Below are positions 21,848 to 32,708 of a stretch of DNA of 64,000 nucleotides, one piece after another. Source of the DNA: Leptodontidium sp. MPI-SDFR-AT-0119. Taxonomy: Eukaryota; Ascomycota; Leotiomycetes; Helotiales; Leptodontidiaceae. The translations under genes were made by a program, and so were the position numbers. The notes beneath the pieces are model-generated. The model had not been told where the DNA came from. It saw only the letters and a program-made list of their open reading frames with translations, and did not search any database. The stretch covers positions 372,001-436,000 of the forward strand of contig JAHLEZ010000004.1 in NCBI GenBank assembly GCA_020726505.1, read 5' to 3'. Numbering within the stretch: position 1 is the first letter of the stretch; each line of letters begins with the position of its first letter.

Positions 21848-22210
21848 TCAATTCCCATCGGGGTGTCCACAGGGCTCTTCAAACCTGACCTTCCGGGCTT
21901 TCGTCCGCGAGGACTCCGCCGTGGTCTCTAGGGCGGTTGTCTCCGGGGTCTCTTTGGCCGTAGTATCTGGCGCTGTTGCCTCCGTGGTCTCTGGGGCGGT
22001 TGTCTCCAGGGTCTCTTTGGCAGTGGTCTCCAGGCTCTCCTCAGCCGCAGTATCTCGCGCTGTTGCCTCCCTGGCCTTAGCCTCCTTGAATTCCTCCTTG
22101 AGCTTTTGATACTCCCTCCACCACTCCATCATCTGTTTGTTCCTGCCACCCGCATTAAGCTGTCCGGAGAGGTACGCCAATTTCGATGCTATTTCTTGTT
22201 TTGAAGGCAT
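21848..22210 (-). CDS. 120-residue protein with Glu-Thr-Thr-rich degenerate repeats
   Basis: ATG at 22210 opens a single-exon frame to 21848. The N-terminal 50 residues form a likely coiled coil (MEWWREYQKLKEEFKEAKAR). The middle is a degenerate repeat of E-T-T-A-x-E-T. The C terminus (KARKVRFEEP) is basic then acidic. A TATATAT box lies about 200 bases upstream at 22412-22420. It is of low complexity and I recognise no family. The regular repeat and the ATG make it credible, but it could be non-coding. Confidence 0.45.
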   Translation of the reverse strand: MPSKQEIASKLAYLSGQLNAGGRNKQMMEWWREYQKLKEEFKEAKAREATARDTAAEESLETTAKETLETTAPETTEATAPDTTAKETPETTALETTAESSRTKARKVRFEEPCGHPDGN

Positions 22211-22916
22211 GGTGGCGAGTGGCAGTTAGGAACGCGGAATGCTCCGAATGGAGATGGCGGGAATATTTGAGGTTGCTTGATCGAAAGACAAGGCGTATCT
22301 GTGGGTGTCTGTGATGGAGAAAAATGGAGAGATCAGGTGATTGAAGTTCGATTTGAGTGAGAATTTATTTCAATGATTTCTATGATTTTGAGGGGAGCAA
22401 CTACCCCCATATATAGGCCATTTCCTTCAAGTGTTCTGAAATACGCTAGTCTTAATTAGGCCTCTTTAGCGAGCTTTTGGGCAGCATGATCGCTCTTGAA
22501 AAGAAACAGAGGAATCGATGACTTCATAAACGCTAATATTTAATAGTTTATTTTACGACCACAGAACTCCTCATCTTCTATCCATATTCCGCGTCATCAC
22601 TTCATCAAATATTTGAGATCTCAACCTTGGGTCTCTCACATCAGCACAGCTGGGAAAGATTCTCAATATTCACCTCACCACGAGAGAATCTTTCATCTTT
22701 GTCCCTTTCAAAACAGCAATTCTGCTAAGCATTTCACGTTCCCAGCAGCTCACAGCTGCACGAAACATCTCCCTCGTCAATCCCAAGACTTCTCAAGCAA
22801 CACACCAAGGTCACAATCAGTGGTCGTTGAGCTGAAATCTCGAGGAGAAAAATGAGCAGTTCGTCACTCATCTTCAAGCCACGTTATGGAATCGGGTTAA
22901 TGATTCATTCTAGAAT
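22211..22916. other. gene-free stretch with repeat copy 2
   Basis: It carries the promoter of the minus-strand repeat protein and the second 71 bp repeat copy. Short frames at 22613-22855 and 22852-23097 are not supported. Confidence 0.4.
22531..22601 (+). repeat. 71 bp direct repeat, copy 2
   Basis: Same orientation as 21202-21272 and 1.33 kb away, 86% identical. It ends CCGCGTCATCACT. Confidence 0.8.
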
Positions 22917-24823
22917 ATGGAGCCAGCTCCAATTTCCGCTAACACGATGCCTTCAACCTCAGCTTCCAAGGCTCAGGGAGGTTCAACAGCTCAGAGACAG
23001 CACATATGGAACACCTCAGGTTACACATTTAACGCCAGCTCTGGAACCATTGAAGCTCATGCAAGCTTATCTTGCAATGATCAGGGAGATACAATAGCTC
23101 GAAAACAGAATCCCTAGAACGCTTAAGCTTACACAGTCACTGCCGGATCTGCAATAATTGACGATCATCAAAGCTCATCCTCAAGAGGGTTAACCAAAGA
23201 ATCATGGGAGGATTTCTAGTCTTGGACTGCTTTAGAATCATAACTGAGCACCGAAGCGTACTCCGCTAAGGTTAGTTATCCTTATTCCTCCGTATTAGCG
23301 GAAGAGTATGAAGCAAACACCCCCGCTAGTGTCATCCAAATTTTGGTTTCCAAGGTAAATCATGAACTTACTCCTATGCCGCAGTCAACTCGCCCATCCG
23401 CGCCAAATAAACACAAATCCGAAGACGGAGGCGGAGGGGTACTGCCAAAGGCCTTGGTCCTTCCGGAGGGCGAGATCAAGTTCAATTCTTCGATGTCGAT
23501 GGCTGCTGAAGCGTACATATTTCTGCCCCTGATGCTGATGCTTCGTCCGAAGCCGCCACAGATGGAGATTCACCAAACAACATACAACACAAAAGCGCCA
23601 GGTATCCTCCATCCCTGTCAAGAATCGAGATTCGTCGAGTCCGGTTACAAGTTTCTCTTCGGACAAAGTCTCACCCTGCATGCACCTATTTCAATCTTGA
23701 CAGAGATACCTTGGTCCTTGGTGACTAGCTTGCAGGTGTGGTGCGATACAATGCTGCAGGGGGTTCTAACAGTCCGGAGGCTTGTGCAGAAGAATTGCCG
23801 AGTCTGCTCGGTCCATGGGGACGTGAACGAGATTTCCTAGCTCCCTTATCCCTGCCAGTCGAATCCCCAGAACATCAAATCCAGAACATCAGCTTACCTT
23901 TTCAAATTGCCTATACATACCAAAAGGTTCGGGTTGAGCTTGGTTTCACCTATCTGTTCTCCCAGTTCCCGGCTCTCAAACGACTCACCCTCTAATGCCG
24001 CTCTCCTTACGATAGAGGCAAGATTATGTTCTACACTTGGCATCTCTGGTGTCGTCCCGATTGTAGACTGGAGATCTGCGGACGAACCACTGATGTTATG
24101 AACCAGATGAAGTTGAGAAACCCAGGTGCGGACAAGCATCCGATTGTCAGTGTCATCGGCTTGTCACGAAGAGGTGCAGGCAAAAAGACCCGTGTCCTCC
24201 CCGAGGCTTTCCGCCAAGCACAAAGACATCGTCAACTTGTTGCTCAGAACGAGATACCTGCAACGGGCGAGGAAGATCTCATTAAACTTCACACGAAGAT
24301 TGGAGAAGTTGGCGGAGGTAGAGGAGATAATGAAAGTAGAGGGTGCGACCTTTTCTTGACCAAGCACCAAATCAAGGAGGAAGAATTGGCAGCCTTACTT
24401 GCGGATAATGTGCCGCATGACGAGATAAACAACAATAGATCTCGCGTACGGATCTTTCAAGGGGTGTATCAAGTCAATGACGAAGTTTTCACCTCCAAAG
24501 ACCGAGTAACTCGATCACAGACCATAAGAGAGTTAGAGGAGTGCATGAGAGTCTGACGTGGATTTCCTGGTGAAATTCGAACGGCAAAGGATGCAGACTA
24601 TTGTATTTTGAATTCAAAAACTGGAAGAATGATCTTTGAGCCGACAGAAAACCGCTTGACACACTTCACTTGGCAAGGAAAAGTCACAGCGTCAGTCATT
24701 ATCCTATACAGGTTCTCGCACTACCTACACGCCGCATTACTCTTCAAAGCGCTTTTCTATCATGTCATCAAGTTTGTCACTTTCGCCCGCATAATGCGAC
24801 TATTTCATCTCGAGGAGTGTTAG
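22917..24823 (+). pseudogene. 2EXR-type gene inactivated by nonsense codons
   Basis: From the ATG at 22917 one frame runs to about 23500 interrupted only by stops at 23115, 23124, 23217 and 23241 (TAG, TAA, TAG, TAA). Then a frameshift leads to a second frame with stops at 23726 (TAG), 23993 (TAA) and 24554 (TGA), ending at 24823. Each stop is one C to T (or G to A) step from Gln, Arg or Trp. Family marks of 2EXR proteins are visible around the shift: CQESRFVESGYKFLFG, then HPACTYFNLDRDTLVLGD, then LPFQIAYTYQKV and FPALKRLTL. The N-terminal 2EXR core (LPxELRLxIW) is not visible and may be lost. 2EXR proteins are a large fungal family without known biochemistry. The part after 24030 is unrecognised and could be a separate relic. 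Confidence 0.7.
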
Positions 24824-25668
24824 AAATCACTCGGATTCACATATACGACTTCGATGTGGAGCCTCAGAAATTCCAGGGCCATATTTTTTTCTGAAGCGCC
24901 GCCGTTCTGTGAAGCCAACACCGGCAACCAAAGGGGAATCGGATTCGTGGATGGGTATTCATCTCGTCTCGTTCTGCAGTAAAAAACTACCGATGGCCAA
25001 GGGGGCAAGCATCAAAGATCGTCACATTTAGTCATGGACTCTGGTAGCGATCCACACAAAAGTTAATGCCATTCTTTCATCTAGTTTGCGGTTTCAAGTC
25101 TTGTTGTGTGGTGACTTGGCTCTTCCTATTTCTTTCTTCTCCAGTTCTTATCTTCCACCTCCGCCTCCACCTCTTCTGCTCCCCCCTTTAATTTACTCAT
25201 CTTCCGCCATCGTCCTCCGCTGGCAATGATTAACAACGACTTGGATTCCTTCTTCACCCCACTTCTAGTCTTTCGAAAGTCAATTCCTCCCGTTCGAATT
25301 TCATCCGCAACACATTTTAGAAGGGGAAACTCGAAATAGTGGCTCTGGTCCATATGTGGTGGTCCTCCGCTAAGCGGAGGCGTTGCGCTGCAAGTCAGCA
25401 TTCGACCCCACCACTGTCTGTATTCATGTCCACATTGCATGGTTGTCCACATTTTGGCGAAGGATATATCCAATCATGACAGCCAATTCATACCCCTCAT
25501 TTAGGCTCATGTGGTGATTCTTATCCGGCCGAACACATTGACGTCAGTATTCATCAGCATTTTGGGCCGAGATGACAGGACAACCGAGACTTCCGTCAAA
25601 ACCCACATCTGGACGCATCATCCCAAGTCACTAAGAGAAAGTGATAAAATCATTTGTAACGATTCAGC
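24824..25668. other. gene-free stretch
   Basis: The minus-strand frame at 25126-25452 (MWTTMQCG... then a basic Lys/Glu-rich tail) has no domain and is doubtful. The plus-strand end is the hydrolase promoter. Confidence 0.35.
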
Positions 25669-26457
25669 ATGGCGCGTGTCTCTCAGATCCAAACAGACGA
25701 CGGGATTTCCTGGTACGTCGAGCAGAGTGGCTCAGGTCAACACATCGTCCTCATCCCATCAGGTGAAGGGGACTGTCATGCTTTCGGCGCCCTTGCGAAA
25801 CTCCTATCACCAATGTTCAAAGTGACGACCTTCGATATGCCCGGGTTCTCTCGCAGCGTCGCTCCGTCATCCGCTCTGGAGAAGCTATCTCCAAAGAAGG
25901 GCGCGGATCAGATCGTGTCTCTCATGGATAAACTCGAAATATCCAAGGCGACAATTTATGGGAGCAGCTCCGGAGGCTTGTTCGCTCTTGCAATGCTGCA
26001 GAGCTACGAGGATCGAGTTGAGAGAATCATCATCCACGAAGTGCCGATGACAGTTATTGGCGGGATTCGAGATTGGGAAAAGCTACCAGCTTCGGAGGAT
26101 GGAATGATCGTCGCACACTGCCAGGAACTGTTTGCCAACGTCATGAACGAAGATGCTACAGCGTGGGAAGGCCTCGGTCCTGAGTATCACAAGAGGTTAG
26201 AGAAGAACTTTGTGACTTGGGCGAAGACCTACGTGCCTGTTGTAGACGAAGCGATATGGGATAAGGAGGAGCTGAAGGTGAAGAGGGGGGAGATCAGCTG
26301 GACTTTAGGAGGTTTGACGCCATTGGGGATTTTCTACGAGAATCTTATCATCGCAACGGAAGTCGGAATTGCCATCAAGGTGCTGAAGTGTAAGCACTTC
26401 CCGTACGTCAGTATTCCGGGAGTTCTGGCAGACTACATCCGAGACTGTTGCAAATGA
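25669..26457 (+). CDS. alpha/beta hydrolase
   Basis: A single exon of 262 residues with ATG at 25669. The order of motifs is that of the alpha/beta-hydrolase fold: HIVLIPSGEGDCHAFG (oxyanion strand, residues 25-40), VTTFDMPGFSRS (52-63), the nucleophile elbow YGSSSGGLFAL with Ser100 central to GSSSG, IIHEVPMTVIGG, and KHFPYVSIPGVLADYI at the C terminus, where the catalytic His may be the one in KHFP. The length is normal for the family and there is no signal peptide, so it should be cytosolic. Substrate is unknown; esterase or small-ester hydrolysis is the family default. No metabolic neighbours. Confidence 0.88.
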   Translation: MARVSQIQTDDGISWYVEQSGSGQHIVLIPSGEGDCHAFGALAKLLSPMFKVTTFDMPGFSRSVAPSSALEKLSPKKGADQIVSLMDKLEISKATIYGSSSGGLFALAMLQSYEDRVERIIIHEVPMTVIGGIRDWEKLPASEDGMIVAHCQELFANVMNEDATAWEGLGPEYHKRLEKNFVTWAKTYVPVVDEAIWDKEELKVKRGEISWTLGGLTPLGIFYENLIIATEVGIAIKVLKCKHFPYVSIPGVLADYIRDCCK

Positions 26458-27541
26458 TCTGTTTCGTGGAGGATGCGAGGATGATGTTGGCTGGTGACGA
26501 AGACCTGGTGGTGTAGAGCCAATGTATGTCTTCGGATGGTCGAGTTATTGATTAAAAGTAGCGGACTTCGGACTTCAACGAATACACCGGAGTTCAAGTG
26601 CCCTTACCTTTTCTTTATCCGACTCAGCATCCCCAAGCCGCACAGTATTTCGCTACCATGGGAAGCAGAAGATTTAAAGCCAATGATACAAGAGTGGTCG
26701 GTGACCTGAAAGTTCGAATTTACTCCGGAGCATATGCTTACATTCATACTTTACGAATCCTCCCTTCGGACTTCACATTAAATGTCAGCTGCTTCTTGCC
26801 AGATTCTCATGACATTGGTTGTCTTTTCCCATAATCTCACGCCCTGTCGCGCTGAATTCGACATTTGCTTACTTAACCGCATTCGACGTTAGGTCAGTGG
26901 GTAAGAACTATTGCGCCACATTGTCACTGAAGTGACCAATAAAATCCCCGCCATCGTTCAAAAATCCCCAATTAACAAGCCCCGCGCCCTGCACCATGAC
27001 ATTCCCATGACAAACCTCGCCAAAGTCGATAAGCGTTATGTACCAGGTGGCCTTAGCTTGACATTTATGATGGGCACCTTTGTTCTCTACAAGGCGTGAG
27101 CACCGACATCGCAATTTGCAGAGCCTTGGAATGACTCTACGATCTGAAACGGGTTTGATTTATGGCCTTACGATGACTGCGACGATGGCTTTTTACTTCC
27201 GACATATCTGGTATATATGCACGTCGTCTATCGTTTGAACTTCAATACTACTTTTGATACCATCAGCTCAGCCATCTTCAAGCCATTGTTTCCCAGCTAT
27301 CGCAATTCTACCAACCAACGCTTATCGAATTCAACCCCCAGCATCAGCTTCAGCTAAATCACACGCACGTTCGCCGGATACCGACGATTGCAACTCTGTT
27401 TTCGTGATTTTTTGACAACAAAGACCACAACGAAACGAGCATAAAGGAGCGGGAACCCCCCATTGCATAGCTCTCCATCACGCAACAACCATCTAAAACC
27501 ACCTCTACAAACCATTCACACATCCTCCGACCATCCACAAA
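26458..27541. other. intergenic stretch
   Basis: It ends in a long CA/CT-rich leader before the ATG at 27542. A TATATA box at 27209-27215 is a likely promoter element for that gene. No gene is visible. Confidence 0.4.
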
Positions 27542-27802
27542 ATGTCCACCACGACCGCATCCAAATTCGTCAGCGAGAAAGACTACTCGAGTCTTGCAAG
27601 CGAAACCCCCAAGTCATCTTTCGACACAAGTCGCACGTCTCAGTCTGCAACAAAGGATTCTTTGATCCGCCGCATCGGGCGAGGCATCAAGAAGCACGCA
27701 AAGGAACACCATGAAAGTGTGAACGGAGCATTCTACGCATACTACGGTCAGCCGATCCAACCTCAACGGGTCGTCATTGAAGGTTCCAAATCATCGAAAT
27801 GA
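27542..27802 (+). CDS. 86-residue small conserved fungal protein
   Basis: The ATG context is good (cacaaaATGtcc). The first half is Ser/Thr-rich (SSLASETPKSSFDTSRTSQS). The second half has the conserved-looking core RRIGRGIKKHAKEHHESVNG followed by AFYAYYGQ. I recall small fungal proteins with the KEHHESVNAA-YYG signature that have no known function. It is basic, soluble and without a signal peptide. The stop at 27802 is 54 bases before a minisatellite. Confidence 0.7.
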   Translation: MSTTTASKFVSEKDYSSLASETPKSSFDTSRTSQSATKDSLIRRIGRGIKKHAKEHHESVNGAFYAYYGQPIQPQRVVIEGSKSSK

Positions 27803-27855
27803 GCGGGAGTGGTGTAGAGGATGGCGCAGAGAATATTCGTGGGAAGAGGGCTGGG

Positions 27856-27940
27856 GAATTTGAGAATTTGAGAATTTGAGGATTTGGGGATTTGGGGATT
27901 TGGGGATTTGGGGATTTGGGGATTTGGGGATTGGGAATTT
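27856..27940 (+). repeat. 8 bp minisatellite (GAATTTGA then GGATTTGG)
   Basis: Three GAATTTGA-type units run into about seven GGATTTGG units, ending gattgggaatttg. It lies in the likely 3' UTR of the preceding gene and is prone to slippage. Confidence 0.9.
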
Positions 27941-28215
27941 GATTGTCGTCGTTGTTAACAAAGAGGTTGGAGCGTGGAGTTTGGAGCTGCGTTTTCGGGG
28001 TGTTTGAATATTGTCTATGGAGTTTTAAACAGAGGTGATCGGTGTTGGTAATACAAGAGTTTTCTAATCACATAACCACATTTCAACCATAGTTCAGTGA
28101 AAGGAACTGCTATTGAATCTCCACGCCGAAGTTTAAATTCTCCTGGGTTGCCCATTCCGATCTGGCGTGTTATGCCGTCGTTAATGCTGCCGTGTGTGAA
28201 GTTGGCCTGTGGATG

Positions 28216-28413
28216 TCAGCAGTATTCGGAATTATTTTGAAGTTCTGACACACTCTGGAGACTTGTGCCATAACTTGAAGTCCGTAAATTTCGAAACTTG
28301 ATGCCGAGATCCACACACACACTCCGATGTCTCTTAACGAGTTCAGCGACAAATTCGTTAGAACGTTGTAGAGTGCTGGCAAACACTTCGGGGTGATTGT
28401 TTGCTAGCAAGTC
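28216..28413 (-). pseudogene. coding-like fragment
   Basis: The frame reads LLANNHPEVFASTLQRSNEF, then VAELVKRHRSVCVDLGIKFRN, with no ATG and a stop at 28216. Composition looks coding and helical but there is no domain I know. It may be a leftover exon. Confidence 0.25.
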
Positions 28414-29494
28414 GGGTCAACCGCTCGATTATAAAGTATCGCTCGTTTTTCAGCCGATGGATTAGCCAAGATTGGTGGAAACTTCTCTAATTAAGCTCTA
28501 TATGCTAGTCCGATGTCCACGAAAACTAATATATCAATGAACGCTCCGTGTTAATAATAACAATTGATAATTTGATATTTAGAGATTGCAATGGTGACTC
28601 ATCTTTGGCCAAATTTTATTCTACTTGATGAGGACGAAGGTTTAGTCGAAGCAGAGATCGTTTAAGTGATAACAAACTCCCCTTGGCTCGTCTGCATGCC
28701 AGTCCATGGCCTCTTGCCAAGATTCGTCATTTACTTGTGACATCTAGCGGCGCTAATTAGCCATATATGCCCCCTTAGAACTATTGCCCATTGAAATGTC
28801 GACATTTAGAATTGGTCGAAGATATCTCAGATCTCATTTCGGGACTTCCGCTGTAGAAGAGTATTGCCAGTGTCTGAAATGCAATCCCAGAGTAGGATTC
28901 GCATTGGACAATATGTTGCATAATTGTAGCCCGGATGGACCACAGTTGGCCGATGTTCTGTACTTTTGAATTTATCAAGCATGACATGTTTCACAATCTA
29001 ATCGTCTTTGTGCTGAAAAGGGTAGAAAAATAGTACACAGCAACAACTCTAAGTGAGGAGAAAGGGGTTTTATCCCATCCATCGAACTCACCAAAACGCT
29101 CCCCTTAGGACTATACACTGGCGGAGACGTTGACCGCTGAATTCGATCTACCTATTCATCATGGTCGTAACGAGACGAATCAAATATTGAGCTGACACCA
29201 AAATCTCACACTTCGGTGGGGCTGGCTCTGCAAGCTTCATGCAGCCAGCTGGGCCTCGCAGGGGTTCAAATGGAGCGAAGTCTGCAACGAGGTAGCATCC
29301 GACCTGTTCAACGAATCATACACTCCTCTGAAATGCAGCCACTTGGTAATTTGCCAAGCTGAAGTTTGGCGTTCATACATCAAAATTTATATAGACTGTT
29401 CGATTCTCAGGGTTTCCTGACCTGACCATCATTCTTTCTCCACTTCATCAACAGCGTTGCACAAAGCCTTGTAAGAGCATTTTTCAACACCAAG
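28414..29494. other. gene-free stretch
   Basis: No frame with support. The region is AT-rich around 28500-28580, and the right end is the promoter of the gene at 29495. Confidence 0.4.
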
Positions 29495-30301
29495 ATGGTC
29501 GATGTTGTTTCAATTGTTATAGCAGCCGTTTCCCTCATCGGCTCTCTCGTCGCTGCAGCGTTCACGGGTTGGATAACATGGTTCATTGATGAAGTGCGCC
29601 GGCGGGCTGACGCCAAAAAGCTTGTCGCCAAATACCACGATCCTCTCCTCCTAGCTGCTCTCGACCTCCAATCACGGCTCTTCAACATCACGCAGCAAGG
29701 TCTACTGCATCAAGTGGACGATGAAGAAAAGAAAGATCTGATCTATGTTTATACGGCCTTCCTCTTTGGTCAATTTCTTTCCTGGACATACATCCTACGA
29801 CGGGAGGCGCAATTCTTGAGATTCTCGACGCAGAAGAATAACAGTCAAATGTCTAGGACTCTGGAAGCAATCACGCATGCGCTCTATACGGACGAAAATC
29901 CTGGCGAAGGACCATTCATGCTTTGGAAAGGACAGCAAATGGCGATCGGCGAGGTGATGACTAAGGGTGATGATCAGTTGTATTGCATCGGATATTCGAC
30001 ATTCTCGATGGAGTATAAAACCAAGCCTGAGTTTCGTCAGTGGTTTATTCCAATCGAAAGAGGAATCCAAGATTTAGTGCGTGCAGGGAAGAACAGGGAC
30101 CGAGTGCCTACGTATCGGTTGAGAAGACTACAGCACCTGTTGATTGATTTGATCTTGATTTTGGATGAGAATGGGCAAGGGGAGGGAAGGGCGAGGAGGG
30201 GGTATGTGGATGCGGCGTCCGGTTGTGAGTGTAATGGCTGTTTGAGCAGCAGGTCTAAGCCGCGGAGGCAGGAAGCAAAAAGACAGGTTGTGGCGGCTTG
30301 A
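29495..30301 (+). CDS. membrane-anchored conserved fungal protein of unknown function
   Basis: A single exon of 268 residues. The N terminus (about residues 3-30) is a membrane segment, VSIVIAAVSLIGSLVAAAFT, followed by GWITWFIDEVRRRADAKKLV and YHDPLLLAALDLQSRLFNI. This opening is typical of a family common in filamentous ascomycetes, for which I know no biochemistry. The remainder is helical, with QFLSWTYILRREAQFL and MLWKGQQMAIGEVM. The C-terminal 50 residues are basic and Gly/Arg-rich and probably disordered. Single-pass topology with a cytosolic body is inferred. Confidence 0.8.
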   Translation: MVDVVSIVIAAVSLIGSLVAAAFTGWITWFIDEVRRRADAKKLVAKYHDPLLLAALDLQSRLFNITQQGLLHQVDDEEKKDLIYVYTAFLFGQFLSWTYILRREAQFLRFSTQKNNSQMSRTLEAITHALYTDENPGEGPFMLWKGQQMAIGEVMTKGDDQLYCIGYSTFSMEYKTKPEFRQWFIPIERGIQDLVRAGKNRDRVPTYRLRRLQHLLIDLILILDENGQGEGRARRGYVDAASGCECNGCLSSRSKPRRQEAKRQVVAA

Positions 30302-31163
30302 ATGTGGAAGGATCAGAGGACGTCTTACGGTGGATGTCCTCAACTTTGACATATTCCCTGGCGCATAAAGATAGCTGCACGTAGCCCAACATGTATCACA
30401 CTGGGAGCTTTAATGCTGAAATGGAATCGGACTTTGATTGCTTTATATTACAAGCGTTGCCTTGAAGCAGCGAAGCGAGTTCGCTGCGTCCTAATTCCCC
30501 TGCGAATGCTCGACTTGAAATAGAAATTGCCTTTTGGTGTTGGAAATTAGAAGATGGAGATCAGATTCTTGACTTTTTGCAGAGCCTAACCTTGGCCCAT
30601 CGCAACTGACTTGGATAAGGATCATATGTGATGCTCAGGCTACTGCGATGATCCGTCGGGCTCTGCACCACAAAATAAAATTCAAGTGCTTTGACGCTGC
30701 TCAGCTGATGAGGAGAGCTTGAATTCTGGTTGCGGAGTCAGTTTGGGAGCTTGGAGAGGCGTGAAAAGCTCTCTGGACGAAGCGGAGTTGTGCAATATTT
30801 TTCAGACTTACAAGTGCTCTGATGACCTCGAAGTCTGAAGAGAATGTTCAAGGAAGCGGAGGCTCTTCCAGTGCGCCTCACCTCTCGTAGATTTTCAGTG
30901 GCGACACCTTTCAGATTGCTAAGGCCCGTCAGCTCGTCGTCCGATCCCACCACACTGTTTCTGAACTCACCTTATTCAATGACTTTTTGGAGGTAGAGAG
31001 CACCAAATCTGACGGAAGCAAACCACTGGTGTAAGTGGAAGAGGTGTGGATGCTCAAAGTCATTTGACGCGGCGACCTTGGTATGAGTTGGCTTTCTACT
31101 TTGCCAGGGAAGTTAATTAAACTAACCCTTCCAGTTCTCATACGACCCTCGAAGCTTGCAATG
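30302..31163. other. gene-free stretch with weak coding traces
   Basis: A minus-strand run near 30890-30950 (DDELTGLSNLKGVATENLRE) looks faintly coding but has stops on both sides. Otherwise nothing. Confidence 0.3.
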
Positions 31164-31690
31164 CTACTTCAGACCAAAGATTTCTGCATTCTCCTTGATG
31201 AGCTCTTTTGGGAAGCATTCTGGAAACTCTTCATACAACTCGATGAGCTTGGCTACATCTTCCTCTATCTTTTTGCTGTCCTCCGTGGATCACTTTGTTC
31301 TCTGTTGGAAATCGGCCAGGATCGCATCTGCGGAAGCTGTGGTCGAGTATACGGTTTTCTGAGACCCTTTGATAAACCCTTGTTGTTGTTTGATGCGATG
31401 AAGGTAGTTACCAATTTGCTCGCGCGTGAGAACCAGCGCTGCCATTTTTCTGTTTCCGCTTCAAGAGTCAAGTCTTGCACCGCTACCCAATTAGACTCAT
31501 CATAGGTAGGAACGCGATTTTCTTCTCACCTTCTGCTTTTTCCTAGCTCTCAAGTCCTCAAGTTTGTCAACTTCCTTTTGCGGAACGCTGGAAAATGGCT
31601 CGCTCACCTTCAGCAAATCGATGGGGAACAGAATCCTCCGGGAGAGCCTGACGGGAGAATGGAGCTTGTTGAGAAATTAGTTGGTTTTGA
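31164..31690 (-). pseudogene. decayed coiled-coil protein gene
   Basis: The minus strand carries a coding-like run: LSRRILFPIDLLKVSEPFSS (from about 31655), then KLEDLRARKKQK, a 47 nt intron (GTGAGA...GTCTAATTGGGTAG), QDLTLEAETEK, then after a one-base slip in an A5 run, MAALVLTREQIGNYLHRIKQ (ATG at 31445). A TGA at 31290-31292 breaks the frame before STEDSKKIEEDVAKLIELYE, which ends in a TAG at 31164. One missing A and a CGA to TGA change would explain both breaks. It is helical and charged; function unknown. It may be related to the gene at 32709. Confidence 0.5.
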
Positions 31691-32708
31691 TGGATCAAAG
31701 CTTTGGCAAAGTCTGCATCACTGTGATGCAATGATTGAGGTTGGTATTTGTTGTTGCTGAGCCAAGAGTAGTTGCCACACAGAGTTGGCACAAGATGACT
31801 TGAGCCGAAGGTGCAAGTCCGTAGATTTTATCTCGAAAATGAAATTGCTTTTGATTGCTTCAAATGGAAAATGCTTCTGTGACCCTTCGACCGAGTCCCA
31901 TGCCCCCCCGCCTAGCTCGCATGAACTGTGAATCCAGGGAAGAGTTGAGAACGCTTTTTGAAGATCTACGAAACTGAAGGATGTAAAAGAAAATAATGCT
32001 GAAAATAATTGGTCAACTCCTCAGCAATCCCCCCTCACACCCAGCTATAACACTCAATTTTCTTCTGAATTGTTCCCGTATTGCAAGCAAACCGAGGGGA
32101 AGTCCATGCAGAAGCTAATCATGCCAACGTAAGGTAGTCATGCTTAGGAGAATTGTCAGTTCAAAGGATTTCAAGACATGGACAGAGAGTGAAGATGATG
32201 TAAGACTTAGAACACATACCGTGTGATCCAGAGATCAGCAAAGAGAGTAAGAATTTGAAGCTCGCAAGCGGGCGGAGCCAGGAGGATCTCTGGAGGCAGT
32301 TGAAGCTAGTCGATAGCTGAAACAATGTTGCGGAATAAAGCTCAGTCCACGACTAGGGCTAGCACCTCGTAAATCTGAAAAATAGGAAAATTCGGCAAAT
32401 GCGAGATGTCACTGTTGAATAAAGTGAAGAACAGCCAGACGAAGTTCCTCCAGTCATTTATCCTTCTTGCCAGTGATGCCCACTAGTATAGGGGATGCCA
32501 GGAAAACGAAACTGAGGAGCCGCCGGTGTACATGGTCGAGGAATGACCTAGAAAGAAGTGAAGATGGGTCCGCAACAGTTGCCTGTTTCCGCCGTGATTT
32601 CCGGGATTTGAACCCAGTTGCCTCTAGAGACCTTAGACTTTCCCTCGAGGATAGTTTTGAAGTGGTTCATCATGGCTTAATCCCAGCCAAGTAGCTGCAC
32701 GATTGCCC
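31691..32708. other. gene-free stretch
   Basis: No gene. On the minus strand around 32590-32625 a 17-base hairpin with a TTCAAAT loop looks like a tRNA T-arm, but no other tRNA arm fits. Confidence 0.4.

Noticed and set aside
32590..32625. tRNA T-arm-like hairpin on the minus strand (TTCAAAT loop)
   Set aside because: Only one arm fits. No acceptor, D- or anticodon arm is found at the right distance, so no tRNA is called. I saw no other tRNA, rRNA or CRISPR.
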